From NCBI RefSeq assembly GCF_041379945.2, contig NZ_JBFTXJ020000001.1:558001-622000 (forward strand): 64,000 nt of DNA, written 5' to 3'. The translations under genes and the position numbers were made by a program. The stretch's first letter is position 1. The number at the start of each line of letters is the position of its first letter. Below the pieces are notes generated by a model, which was given only the letters and a program-made list of their open reading frames with translations, did no database searches and was not told the origin of the DNA. Shown here piece after piece: positions 52,630 to 61,050 of this stretch. This DNA is from Aneurinibacillus sp. REN35. GTDB taxonomy: Bacteria; Bacillota; Bacilli; Aneurinibacillales; Aneurinibacillaceae.

Positions 52630-53406
52630 ATGAGAAAGAGACACGCAGGACAGCTAAAGATGGGAAAATGGGAGTTGTGGAACTTTTTTGCTGAAGAAGA
52701 AATGATCCGTCCCTATTTGCCATTAACCGCGATTTTCTCTATGCAGACACTACGTTCGTATCTTACGATGTATGCGCTGGTATTTGTGAAGCCGGATAGG
52801 GGGCGCGGCGGGCGTGGAGTCGTGAAGATATGGCGGGGGAAGAACGGCGAGTATGCTTTCGTTCGAGAGAGGGGCAGTATAACGCGCTGTAAAACGATAG
52901 AGACGCTATACCGAAGACTTACGCAGGGAATCCATCCAGGTGCGCGTTATATCATTCAGCAGGGCATACGCCTGCCTACATTAAGAGGCAGGCCCTTCGA
53001 TATTCGTCTAACGATGATGCGGGTGAATGGCTGTTGGAAATACGTCGGTGCACTAGCAAGAGTGGCGGGACCTGACAGTGCGATTACGAATATTGCCCGC
53101 GGCAGGGGTAATGTCGCTGAAGTACGGCAGACGCTTAAGAAATCGCTTGGGATACGTGATCATGCGCTTGTCGCGTTAGAAGACGAGATGAAAGAGTTAG
53201 GACATAAAGTATGCGAAAGATACGATGAGCTTCATACGTATTGGCAGGTCGGGCTTGATCTAGCGGTCGATATACATCAGAAAATATGGATAATCGAAGA
53301 GAATACAGTAGTTGATCAATCTTTATTTGCCCGGTTAAAAGATCAATCCATGTACCGTGATATGCAGCGTATTACAAGAGCGCGAACGCTGAATGAAGGA
53401 CGGTGA
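52630..53406 (+). CDS. YheC/YheD-like ATP-grasp protein
   Basis: A basic protein of 258 residues resembling the spore coat-associated YheC/YheD proteins, which carry an ATP-grasp fold. FVKPDRGRGGRGVVKI is the nucleotide-binding glycine-rich loop; GRPFDIRLTMMRVNG, DLAVDIHQKIWIIEENT and the terminal arginine-rich helix follow the family. The GTG at 52618 is in frame, but GGTGAGG lies between it and the ATG at 52630, so the latter is preferred. Role in spore envelope assembly is assumed from family names only. Confidence 0.82.
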   Translation: MRKRHAGQLKMGKWELWNFFAEEEMIRPYLPLTAIFSMQTLRSYLTMYALVFVKPDRGRGGRGVVKIWRGKNGEYAFVRERGSITRCKTIETLYRRLTQGIHPGARYIIQQGIRLPTLRGRPFDIRLTMMRVNGCWKYVGALARVAGPDSAITNIARGRGNVAEVRQTLKKSLGIRDHALVALEDEMKELGHKVCERYDELHTYWQVGLDLAVDIHQKIWIIEENTVVDQSLFARLKDQSMYRDMQRITRARTLNEGR

Positions 53407-53418
53407 TAGAAGTGCAAG

Positions 53419-53442
53419 AGCCTTCCGATGAACCGGAAGGCT
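53419..53442. terminator. Convergent terminator hairpin
   Basis: AGCCTTCCG (53419-53427) and CGGAAGGCT (53434-53442) form a perfect 9-bp stem between convergent genes; T-tracts are weak and it touches the minus-strand stop codon. Confidence 0.55.
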
Positions 53443-54077
53443 TACTTGTGTAGAATCGTACGAAGTGTGGCAAGGTCTTCATAAATCTCAGACCGAAGCT
53501 TGTGATTGTAGAAGATAGAGGCAGGATGATAGGTTGGAAACACATCATAGGAGCGATTGGTATACGAATATGTCGTTGTCTCCATATCGTCAAGCATAAG
53601 AATCGGTGAATGGAGCAGTGTGCCATGAACAGCGGAGATCTTATCGTGTTTTCCAAGTAGCCGCTGCAGAGCAATGTTTCCCATCGTTACAATCAATTTC
53701 GGTTGAATGGTCTTGATTTGATAATCGAGCAGCGGAGCATGGGCGAGAATCTCCTTTTGATTGGGTGTGCGGTTAGCCTTGCGGCGAATAATGCTTCCAT
53801 CCTTCGCTGTTTTTACTTCGAACTTATACGGGCGGCTGCGAACGGCGCTTGTAATGAAGATCTCATCCCGACGCACGTCAAGATAAGCAAGGAATTCATC
53901 AAGCACAGCACCGGCACGGCCTGTAAAAGGCTTGCCATTCTCGATCTCGGTTGCCCCTGGTGCTTCGCCTATCAGCATAAAAAGTGGATCGTCTGGTCCC
54001 ATTCCCCATACGAAACCCTCGCAGGCGTATGGCTCTATTCTTTTCATACATTGTTCAATCAACCATTCACGATGCAT
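53442..54077 (-). CDS. Uracil-DNA glycosylase, family-4-like, lacking the Fe-S cysteines
   Basis: A 211-residue UDG-superfamily protein. Motif 1 is GEAPGATE (37-44), FTGRAGAVLDEFL is the next conserved helix, TSAVRSRP (77-83) follows, and HPAS (184-187) is motif 2. These remove uracil from deaminated DNA. Family 4 enzymes hold a 4Fe-4S cluster with four cysteines. Here the N-terminal pair is only Cys10 and Cys19, without CxxC. The third position reads RSRP with Ser81 instead of KCRP, and the fourth is H113. The cluster is thus probably absent. Close Bacillus homologues may share this. Confidence 0.88.
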   Translation of the reverse strand: MHREWLIEQCMKRIEPYACEGFVWGMGPDDPLFMLIGEAPGATEIENGKPFTGRAGAVLDEFLAYLDVRRDEIFITSAVRSRPYKFEVKTAKDGSIIRRKANRTPNQKEILAHAPLLDYQIKTIQPKLIVTMGNIALQRLLGKHDKISAVHGTLLHSPILMLDDMETTTYSYTNRSYDVFPTYHPASIFYNHKLRSEIYEDLATLRTILHK

Positions 54078-54159
54078 AAGCCCCTCCTTTTTCTATCAGG
54101 CATACATAGGTATCATACCCAAAATATGCACGTATATTATGGAGTAAAATGACATAACG

Positions 54160-54188
54160 TTTACTTTTTTCCTTTCCTTTGCTATAAT
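54160..54188 (+). promoter_or_regulatory. Sigma-A promoter of the small charged protein gene
   Basis: TTTACT (54160-54165), a 17-base spacer, and TATAAT (54183-54188). Confidence 0.75.
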
Positions 54189-54246
54189 AAAAATAATTAT
54201 TTGATAATATAAAATTTTCTGTTTTGTATGAAGGGAGACGTTTACC

Positions 54247-54378
54247 GTGAGTGAAACGTACAGACACATTGTCATCAAGAAAGAAGGCAAGGTCGTCGAG
54301 TCGTACATTCAGAGGGTAGAGAGTACACATAAAGACAGAGAAGAAGAGCGGAAGAAGCAGGCGGAGACACATAAATAA
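54247..54378 (+). CDS. Small highly charged protein, 43 residues
   Basis: A GTG-started ORF between a good promoter and a terminator. The product starts VSETYRHIVIKKEGKVVESY and ends in a run of alternating charges (DREEERKKQ) that should be helical. GAAGGGAG lies 11 bases upstream, a bit far. I do not recognise a family. A 118-residue ORF on the opposite strand (54067-54423) was rejected because it lacks any binding site and overlaps these signals. Confidence 0.65.
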   Translation: MSETYRHIVIKKEGKVVESYIQRVESTHKDREEERKKQAETHK

Positions 54379-54403
54379 TTTGCATGGCAGCATGCACATA
54401 CAG

Positions 54404-54435
54404 AAAGGCCGTTGGCATCCCACCGACAGCCTTTT
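54404..54435 (+). terminator. Rho-independent terminator
   Basis: AAAGGC and GTTGG (54404-54415) pair with CCGAC and GCCTTT (54423-54434) with a one-base internal mismatch, then T. Confidence 0.7.
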
Positions 54436-54478
54436 GTTGTTGTATGCCTCTTAGATGATCCAAAAAAGGGGGAGCGAA

Positions 54479-55780
54479 ATGGTAGATAAAGGACTCATCC
54501 TTGAAGAGTGTTTGATCGAAACACCACACACTGCTCATCCGCTTGGGAATAGCGGCCGTTATACGGTGTTTCCTCATAGTGAAGATGAGATCATCCAGAT
54601 TCTTCAGCATGCCAAGCGACAGGGGATGACGGTCATTCCAATAGGAGGTGGGACAAAGCGCGGCTGGGGTGGCGTGGAGGAGACAGCGGATATCATGCTT
54701 TCTCTTGCGAACTACACGGGAATTGTTGATTACTCTTCCGGGGATATGGTTGTTACCGCGCGAGCCGGTACCAAGCTGGCGGTGCTGCAGGAGCATGCAG
54801 CTAAATACGGACAGAAGCTCCCGCTTGATCCGGCATGGCCAGCGTATGCTACGATGGGTGGGATTGTGGCAGCAGCAGACAGCGGACCGAAGCGGCTGCG
54901 CTACGGTTCAGCCCGGGACCATGTGATTGCAATGCGGGTCATCTATCCGGAGGGCACCGTGATGCGCACCGGAGCAAAGGTTGTTAAGAATGTAGCCGGA
55001 TACGATATGAATAAGCTTTTTATCGGCTCGATGGGAACATTAGGTGTGATCAGCGAAGTGTCATGTAAACTGCGTCCGTTTCCGAAAGCAGAGAGTTTAC
55101 TTTTGCTCTCCTTTTCCGAAGAGAAATGGCAGGAGATGAAGGAGTTGCTCCGTCTTTTGCTAGATTCGATGCTAGAGCCGGTCGCCCTTGAACTGCTTAC
55201 GCCAGCGCTCACCCAACGTTTAGGAAGAGAGCCTTCCTATATGTTGGCGCTTGCCTTTGAAGATGTGCCGAGTGCTGTACATTATCAGGAAAGGTGGGTG
55301 TGTGATCGGCTCTCGCAAGCAGGCGATGTAGATATCCTGCGTGATGAAGCGGCACAAGCATGGTGGGAAGCATTCGCTTGTCTCTCCCCGCACGGAGCGG
55401 AAGATGTAGGATCTGAGGTGCGGATCGCAGTGAAAATCGCAAGCAAAAACACAGTGATTCCTGAGATGATAAAGGCGTGTCATATCATGGGACAGCAGAT
55501 GAATGTTCGCCTTGAAGCGCATGGAGGATTGGGTCATGGCTTATCACAGGTATATCTTGAAGGAAGAGAAGAGGATATGCTTGCCTGTGTGCTAGAAATT
55601 CGCCGCCTAACTCATAAGATGGGCGGTCACGCGATTGTTCGCCATGCTCCGCTTTCTTTTCGCCGCCGTCTGGATGTATGGGGGGATGCGCCTGCATATA
55701 TGCCGCTGCTTGAAGGGATTAAGCGTACGATAGACCCGGACCGTATGATAAATCCAGGCCGATTTATAGGAGGAATTTAA
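54479..55780 (+). CDS. glcE: Glycolate oxidase subunit GlcE (FAD-binding)
   Basis: A 433-residue FAD-linked oxidase subunit. VIPIGGGTKRGWGG and KLPLDPAWPAYATMGGIVAAADSGPKR-type segments (in two parts) and GAKVVKNVAGYDMNKLFIGS follow GlcE. AAGGGGGAG (54466-54473) supports the ATG at 54479 rather than the in-frame ATG at 54455. glcF starts two bases after it ends. The complex GlcDEF oxidises glycolate (and lactate in some) to glyoxylate, feeding electrons to the respiratory chain. Confidence 0.92.
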   Translation: MVDKGLILEECLIETPHTAHPLGNSGRYTVFPHSEDEIIQILQHAKRQGMTVIPIGGGTKRGWGGVEETADIMLSLANYTGIVDYSSGDMVVTARAGTKLAVLQEHAAKYGQKLPLDPAWPAYATMGGIVAAADSGPKRLRYGSARDHVIAMRVIYPEGTVMRTGAKVVKNVAGYDMNKLFIGSMGTLGVISEVSCKLRPFPKAESLLLLSFSEEKWQEMKELLRLLLDSMLEPVALELLTPALTQRLGREPSYMLALAFEDVPSAVHYQERWVCDRLSQAGDVDILRDEAAQAWWEAFACLSPHGAEDVGSEVRIAVKIASKNTVIPEMIKACHIMGQQMNVRLEAHGGLGHGLSQVYLEGREEDMLACVLEIRRLTHKMGGHAIVRHAPLSFRRRLDVWGDAPAYMPLLEGIKRTIDPDRMINPGRFIGGI

Positions 55781-55782
55781 AT

Positions 55783-57117
55783 ATGAAAGCGCATACGGGA
55801 GAAATGGAATCATCTGCTGTGGCTGCGTGGGGAGCGGATAAATTCTCCGCTTGTGTACACTGTGGTATGTGTTTAGAGTCGTGTCCGACATACGATGAAT
55901 TAGGGCATGAGCAGCAATCGCCACGCGGTCGGGTACATCTGATGAAAGCGGTAGCACAGGGGAAGATGCCGATTACGGAGGCTTTTGCTGATCCGGTTTT
56001 TACTTGCCTGGACTGTCGGGCATGTGAGACAGCCTGTCCATCCGGTGTACAGGTCGGGGCCTTAATCGAAGAAGCGCGCGGCCTAATTCGTGAAGCGATT
56101 CCGCTAACGGGATGGAAGAAGACGGTTAGCCGTACGTTTCTGCGCCGTTTATTCCCGCATCCGACACGTCTTCGTGCACTCGGTCGTACCCTTGGCGTAT
56201 ATCAGCGCAGCGGTCTACAGAAGTTCGTACGTAAAACGGGCTTAATCAATATTGCACCACCGCATTTGCGCAGTATGGAAGCGATTATGCCGACAATCAC
56301 CGAATCCGTACGCACCAAGTATCCGGAAGGGATGAAGGTAGAAGCGGAGGCGAAGATGCAGGTGGCCTTGTTTACCGGGTGCGTAATGGATATGATGTTC
56401 AGCGACATCCATGAAGCGACGATGCGGGTGCTTACACGCAATGGTTACGAAGTAGTGCTGCCGCAAGCGCAGCGATGCTGCGGTGCGCTGCACGTGCATG
56501 CCGGAGACCGTGAAGAAGGGAAGCGGCTTGCGCGGCAGAATATCGATGCCTTCTTGGCTTCCGATGCGAAGAAAGTGATCGTAAATGCGGCAGGCTGCGG
56601 TTGTGCGCTCAAAGAATATCCCGAGCTTCTGCAAGATGATCCGCTCTATCATAAGCGGGCCGAGATTTTTGCAGAAAGGGTGGAAGATGTAACCAAATTC
56701 CTGTATGACTACGGATATGAGGCACCAACAGGAAAGGTGGATACGCGGGTTACATATCATGATGCATGCCACCTTGCGCATGGACAAGGCATTCGGGCAG
56801 AACCTCGCGCGCTTCTTGCCTGTATTCCAGGCGTTCAGCTAGTACCGCTGCCTGCTGCGGACCGCTGCTGCGGCAGTGCGGGTATATATAATCTCACGCA
56901 CCCTAAGATGGCGGATCGTATTCTTGAACGCAAGATGGAGAATATCCCTGAGGATGCGGAGTTGATCTCTATGGGCAATCCGGGATGCATGCTGCAGATT
57001 GCAATGGGAGTTGCCAAGAATGGCCGCAAGCAGCGGGTGGTACATACGGTACAACTGTTGGACTGGTCGTATCAACGAGCGGAAGCGTCATGGGTCGTAC
57101 AGGGGGATAGCGTATGA
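55783..57117 (+). CDS. glcF: Glycolate oxidase iron-sulfur subunit GlcF
   Basis: A 444-residue iron-sulfur protein. Two ferredoxin-type 4Fe-4S motifs are present: CVHCGMCLESCP (from residue 24) and CLDCRACETACP (from residue 75). The C-terminal half carries the CCG repeats (QRCCGALHVH, DRCCGSAGIY) shared with heterodisulfide-reductase-like proteins. It passes electrons from the flavin subunits. It overlaps glcD by four bases (ATGA). Confidence 0.95.
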   Translation: MKAHTGEMESSAVAAWGADKFSACVHCGMCLESCPTYDELGHEQQSPRGRVHLMKAVAQGKMPITEAFADPVFTCLDCRACETACPSGVQVGALIEEARGLIREAIPLTGWKKTVSRTFLRRLFPHPTRLRALGRTLGVYQRSGLQKFVRKTGLINIAPPHLRSMEAIMPTITESVRTKYPEGMKVEAEAKMQVALFTGCVMDMMFSDIHEATMRVLTRNGYEVVLPQAQRCCGALHVHAGDREEGKRLARQNIDAFLASDAKKVIVNAAGCGCALKEYPELLQDDPLYHKRAEIFAERVEDVTKFLYDYGYEAPTGKVDTRVTYHDACHLAHGQGIRAEPRALLACIPGVQLVPLPAADRCCGSAGIYNLTHPKMADRILERKMENIPEDAELISMGNPGCMLQIAMGVAKNGRKQRVVHTVQLLDWSYQRAEASWVVQGDSV

Positions 57118-58544
57118 GAATAGAGGAGACGTTGATTCGAGATCTGCAGCATCTTGTTGGAGAAGAGGCAGTGCTCTATCGCGCAGAAGACCTGCTGGCT
57201 TATGAATGTGATGCGTATACGATTCATAGAGGAATGCCGCGGGCCGTTGTATTTCCAAAAAATACGGATGAGGTGGCGGCTGTTGTTAGGCATTTGCATG
57301 AACGCGGGATTCCATTTTTACCACGCGGGGCTGGCACAGGGTTAAGCGGGGGCGCTATTCCGCTGAACGGAGAAGTGATTATTAGCTTAGTTCGGATGAA
57401 AAAACTGCTTCATGTGGATATGGAAAACAGGCTGGCTGTTGTACAGCCGGGTTTTGTGAATCTGAAGCTAACTCATTCCATTTCTGATAAAGGCTATTAT
57501 TATGCACCCGATCCATCAAGTCAATATGCCTGTACAATTGGAGGGAATGTAGCCGAGAATGCGGGAGGAGCCCACTGCCTGAAGTATGGAGTTACCACCA
57601 ATCATATTCTTGGCATGGAGGTTGTTCTGCCGAATGGAGAGGTGATAGAACTTGGTGGCGTACCTGATGCACCAGGGTATGACCTTATGGGATTGATGAC
57701 AGGATCAGAAGGTACGCTTGGCATTGTTACGAAGATTACTGTGCGAATCTTAAAAAATCCGGAAGAGAAGAAAACGGTGCTTGCCTACTTTAATCAGGTA
57801 GAAGATGCAAGCTATGCGGTCTCTGATATTATTGCAGCAGGCATTGTGCCTGCCGCGCTAGAGATGATGGATACGGTGGCGATTGAAGGTGTGGAGTGCG
57901 GAACATATCCGGTCGGTCATCCCCGTGGATTGAAGGCGCTATTGTTAATCGAGGTGGATGGCATTGCAGCAGGCATTGATGAGCAGATTGCTGAAATTAT
58001 GGATGTATGCAGGCGAAGAGATGTACGGGAGGTAAGAGTGGCAGTTGATGAGGCAGAACGTGGACGGTGGTGGGCCAATCGAAAAACCGCATTTGCTGCG
58101 ATGGGAACGATCTCGCCGGATTATCTCGTGCAGGATGGTGTGATTCCGCGCAGCCGTCTGCCAGAAGTGCTTGATCGCATTCGACAAATCAGTGAGACAT
58201 CGGGATTGCGTATCGCCAACGTATTTCATGCAGGGGATGGGAATTTGCATCCGCTTATTTTATTTGATGGCGGAAAGCCTGGGGAGACAAGGCTTGCTTC
58301 TTCGGTCGGGTCCGCCGTATTAAAAGCTTGCGCAGATGTTGGCGGAACGATTACAGGCGAGCACGGGGTAGGGATCGAGAAGCGAGAGGAGATGCGGTAT
58401 GTGTTCACGGAAGAAGAGATTGAGGCACAGACCCGCATCCGAGATGTATTTAATCCAAGCAATTTATTGAATCCAGATAAGCTATTTCCTAAGCCTGGCC
58501 GCTGTGCGGAGATGCGTAACATCGAGAAGGGGTTGCTTTCGTAG
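57114..58544 (+). CDS. glcD: Glycolate oxidase subunit GlcD (FAD-linked)
   Basis: The catalytic-type FAD subunit, 476 residues. PRGAGTGLSGGAIPL and CTIGGNVAENAGGAHCLKYG are the FAD-binding motifs, GYDLMGLMTGSEGTLG follows, and FHAGDGNLHPLILFD with GEHGVGIEKREEM identifies GlcD. It is the third gene of the operon and ends before a 78-base gap. The order E-F-D differs from E. coli glcDEF. Confidence 0.96.
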   Translation: MRIEETLIRDLQHLVGEEAVLYRAEDLLAYECDAYTIHRGMPRAVVFPKNTDEVAAVVRHLHERGIPFLPRGAGTGLSGGAIPLNGEVIISLVRMKKLLHVDMENRLAVVQPGFVNLKLTHSISDKGYYYAPDPSSQYACTIGGNVAENAGGAHCLKYGVTTNHILGMEVVLPNGEVIELGGVPDAPGYDLMGLMTGSEGTLGIVTKITVRILKNPEEKKTVLAYFNQVEDASYAVSDIIAAGIVPAALEMMDTVAIEGVECGTYPVGHPRGLKALLLIEVDGIAAGIDEQIAEIMDVCRRRDVREVRVAVDEAERGRWWANRKTAFAAMGTISPDYLVQDGVIPRSRLPEVLDRIRQISETSGLRIANVFHAGDGNLHPLILFDGGKPGETRLASSVGSAVLKACADVGGTITGEHGVGIEKREEMRYVFTEEEIEAQTRIRDVFNPSNLLNPDKLFPKPGRCAEMRNIEKGLLS

Positions 58545-58682
58545 ACAATTTTTAGCAGAAATGTGTATTCGGTATTTTTTTGTGAGTAATTATCTGATAT
58601 TTTTAAATAGTACGCGCAATCTATGCTGATAAGGAAGAGGAGAAGCATGGATCATTACTCGAATGGAGAAAGGATGAGAGAT

Positions 58683-59855
58683 ATGTTTAAAGAATTAAAT
58701 CCACCAAGCCGTGTATTGATGGGACCAGGACCGAGCGATGTGCATCCCCGTGTCCTAAAAGCAATGGCTACCCCGCTCATCGGGCATTTAGATCCGAGCT
58801 TCCTGCAGATTATGAATGAAACAATGGAATTAATGCGTACCGTATTCGAGACGAAAAATGAACTGACGCTTGCGATGTCTGGCACGGGCAGTTCCGGCAT
58901 GGAGACGGTCTTTGTTAATTTAGTAGAACCGGGTGATAAGGTTGTCATTGGAGTAAATGGTTTGTTTGGTGAGCGGATGGTAGATGTGGCAGAGCGCTGC
59001 GGAGCTGAGGTCATTCGTATCGAAGCGCCGTGGGGGGAGACTATTCAACCGGATCAGATTGAGACGGTGTTGAAGAATCATTCCGATATTAAAGCGGTAG
59101 CTGTCGTACATGCTGAGACATCCACAGGGGCTCTCCAGCCACTTACCGAAATCTCTCAACTTGTGCATGCCCATGATGCCCTGTTGATTGTGGATGCGGT
59201 TACATCGCTTGGCGGTGTGCAGGTAGGGATTGATGTCAACGAAGTAGATGCGTGCTATAGCGGTACACAAAAGTGTATTAGTGCGCCGCCGGGATTATCG
59301 CCGGTTACATTCAGCAAGCGGGCTGCCGAGGCAATGGTGAAGCGCAAATCTAAAGTGCAGAGCTGGTACCTTGATCTATCCATGATCCAGAATTACTGGG
59401 GGCAGGAGCGATTCTATCATCATACCGCACCCATTACGATGAACTATGCGCTGCGAGAAGCGCTGCGTATTGTAGTGGAGGAAGGAGTGGAGAATACGTG
59501 GGATCGTCATTGGAAGCTAGGACGTGCCTTGCAGTCCGGTCTTGAAGCAATGGGGCTTGCTTTGCATGTAGCAGAAGATATTCGTCTGCCTCAGCTTACA
59601 TCGGTCTGCATTCCAGAGGGTGTGGAAGACGCGCAGGTTCGCAAGCAGTTGCTAGAGCAGTTCGGCATTGAGATCGGCGGCGGGCTTGGTACGTTGAAAG
59701 GAAAAGTATGGCGTATCGGATTAATGGGTTACTCATGCCAGCCGCGCAATGTGCTGCTGTTCCTCTCGGCGCTTGAGCAAATTCTGCTTCAGCAGGGCGT
59801 GCGAATCCATACAGGAGAAGGACGCAGCGCTGCTGTGGCGGCAATGCAGAAGTAA
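58683..59855 (+). CDS. Pyridoxal-phosphate aminotransferase, alanine-glyoxylate type
   Basis: A class V aminotransferase of about 390 residues. LMGPGPSDVHPRVL is the family opening, SGTGSSGMETVF binds phosphate, and the PLP lysine is in SGTQKCISAPPGLSP. It resembles alanine-glyoxylate/serine-pyruvate transaminases and B. subtilis PucG (ureidoglycine-glyoxylate). Because glycolate oxidase genes directly precede it, conversion of glyoxylate to glycine is the likely job. Several in-frame ATGs exist (58623, 58647, 58674); AAAGGA (58669-58674) eight bases before 58683 and the family start MFKELNPPSR favour this one, though 58647 is also credible. Confidence 0.9.
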   Translation: MFKELNPPSRVLMGPGPSDVHPRVLKAMATPLIGHLDPSFLQIMNETMELMRTVFETKNELTLAMSGTGSSGMETVFVNLVEPGDKVVIGVNGLFGERMVDVAERCGAEVIRIEAPWGETIQPDQIETVLKNHSDIKAVAVVHAETSTGALQPLTEISQLVHAHDALLIVDAVTSLGGVQVGIDVNEVDACYSGTQKCISAPPGLSPVTFSKRAAEAMVKRKSKVQSWYLDLSMIQNYWGQERFYHHTAPITMNYALREALRIVVEEGVENTWDRHWKLGRALQSGLEAMGLALHVAEDIRLPQLTSVCIPEGVEDAQVRKQLLEQFGIEIGGGLGTLKGKVWRIGLMGYSCQPRNVLLFLSALEQILLQQGVRIHTGEGRSAAVAAMQK

Positions 59856-59955
59856 ACACGGCAAAATAAAATATAAAAAATGAAGAAATATGTTTTACTT
59901 CCATCTGTTGGGGTAATATATAAATACATCCCACTAAGGAGGACTGATAAGCAAT

Positions 59956-60072
59956 ATGAAATACTTGTCAGAAACTTTCGATGCGGGCACGGGACAAGCG
60001 TTAGAGGGAGGGTCATCTGCGCTGGCGGTAGGAACGCACGTCAGAAACCGTTACACTACCGTAAGACGTTAG
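59956..60072 (+). CDS. Possible 38-residue peptide in an orphan transcript
   Basis: A short ORF starting MKYLSETFDAGTGQ, glycine-rich in the middle (LEGGSSALAVG) and ending in a basic NRYTTVRR. AAGGAGG (59936-59942) lies 13 bases upstream, further than usual. It is in a stretch of about 500 bases with no larger gene; AT-rich promoter-like text precedes it and a strong terminator at 60154 closes the unit. A structured non-coding RNA is an alternative, since CTTGTC/GACAAG and TTAGCAA/TTGCTAA pairings exist. Confidence 0.4.
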   Translation: MKYLSETFDAGTGQALEGGSSALAVGTHVRNRYTTVRR

Positions 60073-60153
60073 CAATTCCGGGTTGCTAATGAAATAAAAG
60101 ATTGCAAGTAAAACGATGTATCGATATATCACCAACAAAGTCATAACAATGAG

Positions 60154-60188
60154 GCAGCTGGGCTGAATGAATAGTCCAGCTGCTTTTT
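60154..60188 (+). terminator. Rho-independent terminator of the orphan transcript
   Basis: GCAGCTGG (60154-60161) pairs perfectly with CCAGCTGC (60176-60183), then five T. Confidence 0.88.
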
Positions 60189-60289
60189 GTTGTGAATTTT
60201 ACGATAAGCCGAAAGAGAAGCATAGCAGAGAAAAGGTAGAGACGATGATTCCGAATTGGGAACCGAAGCAATGAGCGGAAACAAAAAGG

Positions 60290-60327
60290 AAAAGGCACCT
60301 GCTAGTATACTAGAGTAGGTGCCTTTT
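60290..60327. terminator. Bidirectional terminator
   Basis: AAAAGGCACCT (60290-60300) pairs perfectly with AGGTGCCTTTT (60317-60327). It serves the minus-strand gene at 60362. Confidence 0.9.
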
Positions 60328-60361
60328 GCCTGTCTTATACTTGTCCATGGAGTGAATGTTC

Positions 60362-60712
60362 CTAGCGGCAGGTAATATGATACGAAGCGCGTTCCGTTTG
60401 AATATGTACCGCTTCGGTGTCCGGGTGACTGTTGATCGGCTCTTCGAGCGGAATATCGTAGCTTTCATACGGGATTGGGATTTGTTCTCCGTCTTCATTT
60501 TGTATCGTACCACTGCCTTCTAGCTTGACTGTACAGGATGGAAGATATTCATCTCCTGTATGCGGTCGATCTTCCACATGAACCTGATGAAGTAGAAGGG
60601 TAATAATATCTGTATCCCCATCCTCTTCTTTTGTGATCTGAAGCGTTTTGCCCTGCCACCTGCTAAGCAATTGCTTAATTTGACGTGCCTGCTCTGTTTG
60701 TTTGCTATCCAT
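60362..60712 (-). CDS. Hypothetical protein, 116 residues
   Basis: An acidic small protein: N-terminal helix (SKQTEQARQIKQLLSRWQG), then a beta-rich part (LLLHQVHVEDRP, SYDIPLEEPI, AVHIQTERASYHI). I do not recognise a family. The ATG at 60712 is chosen because GAGGTG, which contains an in-frame GTG at 60721, is its ribosome binding site. Possibly co-transcribed with the small ORF upstream at 60786-60926. Confidence 0.72.
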   Translation of the reverse strand: MDSKQTEQARQIKQLLSRWQGKTLQITKEEDGDTDIITLLLHQVHVEDRPHTGDEYLPSCTVKLEGSGTIQNEDGEQIPIPYESYDIPLEEPINSHPDTEAVHIQTERASYHITCR

Positions 60713-60785
60713 TATGTTCACCTCGTTACCATCTTTCCCGATTAAGGGAGGAAATGAAACGTGGGAGATTGTAAACGGTAATAAA

Positions 60786-60926
60786 TTATTGTACCATCAT
60801 ATCCACTTGTTCGGGTGAGAGACGTTTGACGAACTCAATGAAATCAATCGTCGTCTCGATGCCATAGCGCCGGCAGGAAGTTAAGTAACGCTCCCAGGCC
60901 ATGTTATATTTTTCTGTGCGACTCAT
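60786..60926 (-). CDS. Small protein, 46 residues
   Basis: AAGGGGG lies eight bases before the ATG at 60926. The product starts MSRTEKYNMAWERYLTSCRR, continues YGIETTIDFIEFVKRLS and ends MMVQ: a helical, roughly neutral protein. The spacing and good codon use suggest a real gene, followed 74 bases later by the gene at 60712 on the same strand. No family recognised. Confidence 0.6.
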   Translation of the reverse strand: MSRTEKYNMAWERYLTSCRRYGIETTIDFIEFVKRLSPEQVDMMVQ

Positions 60927-60964
60927 ATGTGTGTCCCCCTTAGCTAACCGTATCGTTTTTATTA

Positions 60965-61004
60965 TTATATAACAGATATAAAAATGAAAACAACTGTTAT
61001 ATAA
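60965..61004. promoter_or_regulatory. Perfect 11-base inverted repeat between divergent genes
   Basis: TTATATAACAG (60965-60975) and CTGTTATATAA (60994-61004), 18 bases apart, in the AT-rich gap between a minus-strand small gene and the plus-strand monooxygenase gene. It could be an operator. Confidence 0.5.
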
Positions 61005-61050
61005 GAGATTCTTGATAAATATAGAAGCTTTATAAGAAAAAGAGGAAAAA

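Noticed and set aside
54067-54423. 118-codon minus-strand ORF
   Set aside because: It runs through a plus-strand promoter, small gene and terminator; the Cys/Phe/Leu-rich text looks like translated noncoding DNA.
60245-60321. Overlapping mini-ORFs (9 and 15 codons) before the terminator at 60290
   Set aside because: Too short, no ribosome binding site of usual strength, and the second runs into the terminator stem.
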